Positions 43,249-64,000 of a stretch of 64,000 nt of DNA are shown in pieces (positions within the stretch are counted from its first letter, which is position 1; every line of letters starts with the position of its first letter). The notes beneath the pieces are model-generated. The model did not search any database, was not told where the DNA came from, and was given only the letters and a program-made list of their open reading frames with translations. The translations under genes and the position numbers were made by a program. The DNA comes from Tubulanus polymorphus (taxonomy: Eukaryota > Nemertea > Palaeonemertea > Tubulaniformes > Tubulanidae). The stretch is taken from positions 1,837,855 to 1,901,854 of the forward strand of contig NC_134030.1 in NCBI RefSeq assembly GCF_964204645.1, written 5' to 3'.

Positions 43249-63447
<20,199 letters not shown>

Positions 63448-63589
63448 CTACAATATATACAATATAATCACATTTTTTAATGTATTTCATAATTTTTCAA
63501 TTTTCCCAAATGGAAATGAACATATATCATTGTAAAACAAGCATGTCAATAGTTTAATAGTGACTGGTTCATAAAAGTGATTAAAAAAA

Positions 63590-63800
63590 CATTTCTCAAG
63601 AAAATTTTTCAAAAATGTCCAAGAAAATATCTAAAAAAATTTCCAGGAAAATATCTCGAAAATTTCCAAGAAAATATCTTTAAAATATCCAAGAAAATTT
63701 CAAAGAAAATATCAAAAAATTTTCAAGAAAATATCTCAAAAATTTCCCAAATATTTCCCGAAGCAAAGAAAATAATCGATCAAATTCCAAAATATTCCTA
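63590..63800. repeat. A-rich minisatellite (AAAATATCTCAAAAATTTCC)
   Basis: Irregular AAGAAAATATCTAAAAAAAT units upstream of the Capicua exon at 63,447; the plus-strand Lys-rich frame is repeat translation. No exon was recognised from 63,448 to 64,000. Confidence 0.85.
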
Positions 63801-64000
63801 AACCAGAAAATATTATTTCAAAATCTCTGTAAGGGTTAAAAGTTTCCTCAACAGCATTTATTCAAAATTCAATGTTGTAAAGTCGATATTTTTTTGTTTA
63901 AAAAAGGATACAAAAACAACAGATAAACATCTAACGTGAACAAAAGCAGTTAATATCATTCATCAGACCTGACTTTAAATGACGTTTAACTTCAGTTCAG

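Overview
This window is nuclear DNA from an animal. Protein-coding genes are split into many short exons with GT-AG introns, and the AT-rich DNA between them is full of minisatellites, palindromic (foldback) elements, tRNA-like repeats and simple repeats. The gene set (HAT1, a furin-family protein, a TMEM145-like receptor, Capicua) and the repeat style suggest a marine invertebrate, probably a lophotrochozoan such as a mollusc, annelid or brachiopod. That placement is inference; no marker gene fixes the species. All exons were read by eye from splice signals, phase continuity and recalled family sequences; no alignment program or database was used.

Layout. (1) 0.77-2.99 kb, minus: the N-terminal half of histone acetyltransferase HAT1, running off the left edge. 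(2) 3.59-9.39 kb, plus, divergent from HAT1: a 12-exon, membrane-anchored member of the proprotein convertase (kexin/furin) family in which Asp, His and Ser of the triad are all replaced and the prodomain is nearly gone, so a pseudoprotease. (3) 9.4-14.2 kb: long AT-rich tail, MITEs and arrays of a 76-bp tRNA-like satellite. (4) 14.27-14.60 kb, plus: a small secreted peptide precursor. (5) 14.6-21.7 kb: satellites and minisatellites only. (6) 21.69-34.37 kb, minus: a complete GPR180/TMEM145-family seven-pass membrane protein whose fourth exon is present in three tandem, phase-compatible, diverged versions, which looks like a mutually exclusive exon cluster. (7) 34.67-34.95 kb, minus: a possible single-exon secreted peptide. 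(8) 35.65-37.09 kb, plus: a five-exon neuropeptide-type precursor that ends in a short Cys-x-x-Cys peptide after an Arg-rich cleavage site and whose ATG is split by an intron. (9) 37.1-43.2 kb: satellites and the probable long 3' UTR of Capicua. (10) 43.25-63.45 kb, minus: Capicua (CIC), 18 coding exons including the HMG box, a Gln-rich exon and the C-terminal C1 region; the most 5' exon(s) lie beyond the right edge.

The genes do not form an operon or a pathway. The most noteworthy points are the TMEM145-like exon triplication, the dead convertase, the peptide precursors, and a set of repeat families: 76-bp tRNA-like units, foldback elements whose interiors have expanded into tandem arrays, and palindromes sharing a hammerhead-like core layout. 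I saw no transposase, reverse transcriptase, viral gene, rRNA or CRISPR array.
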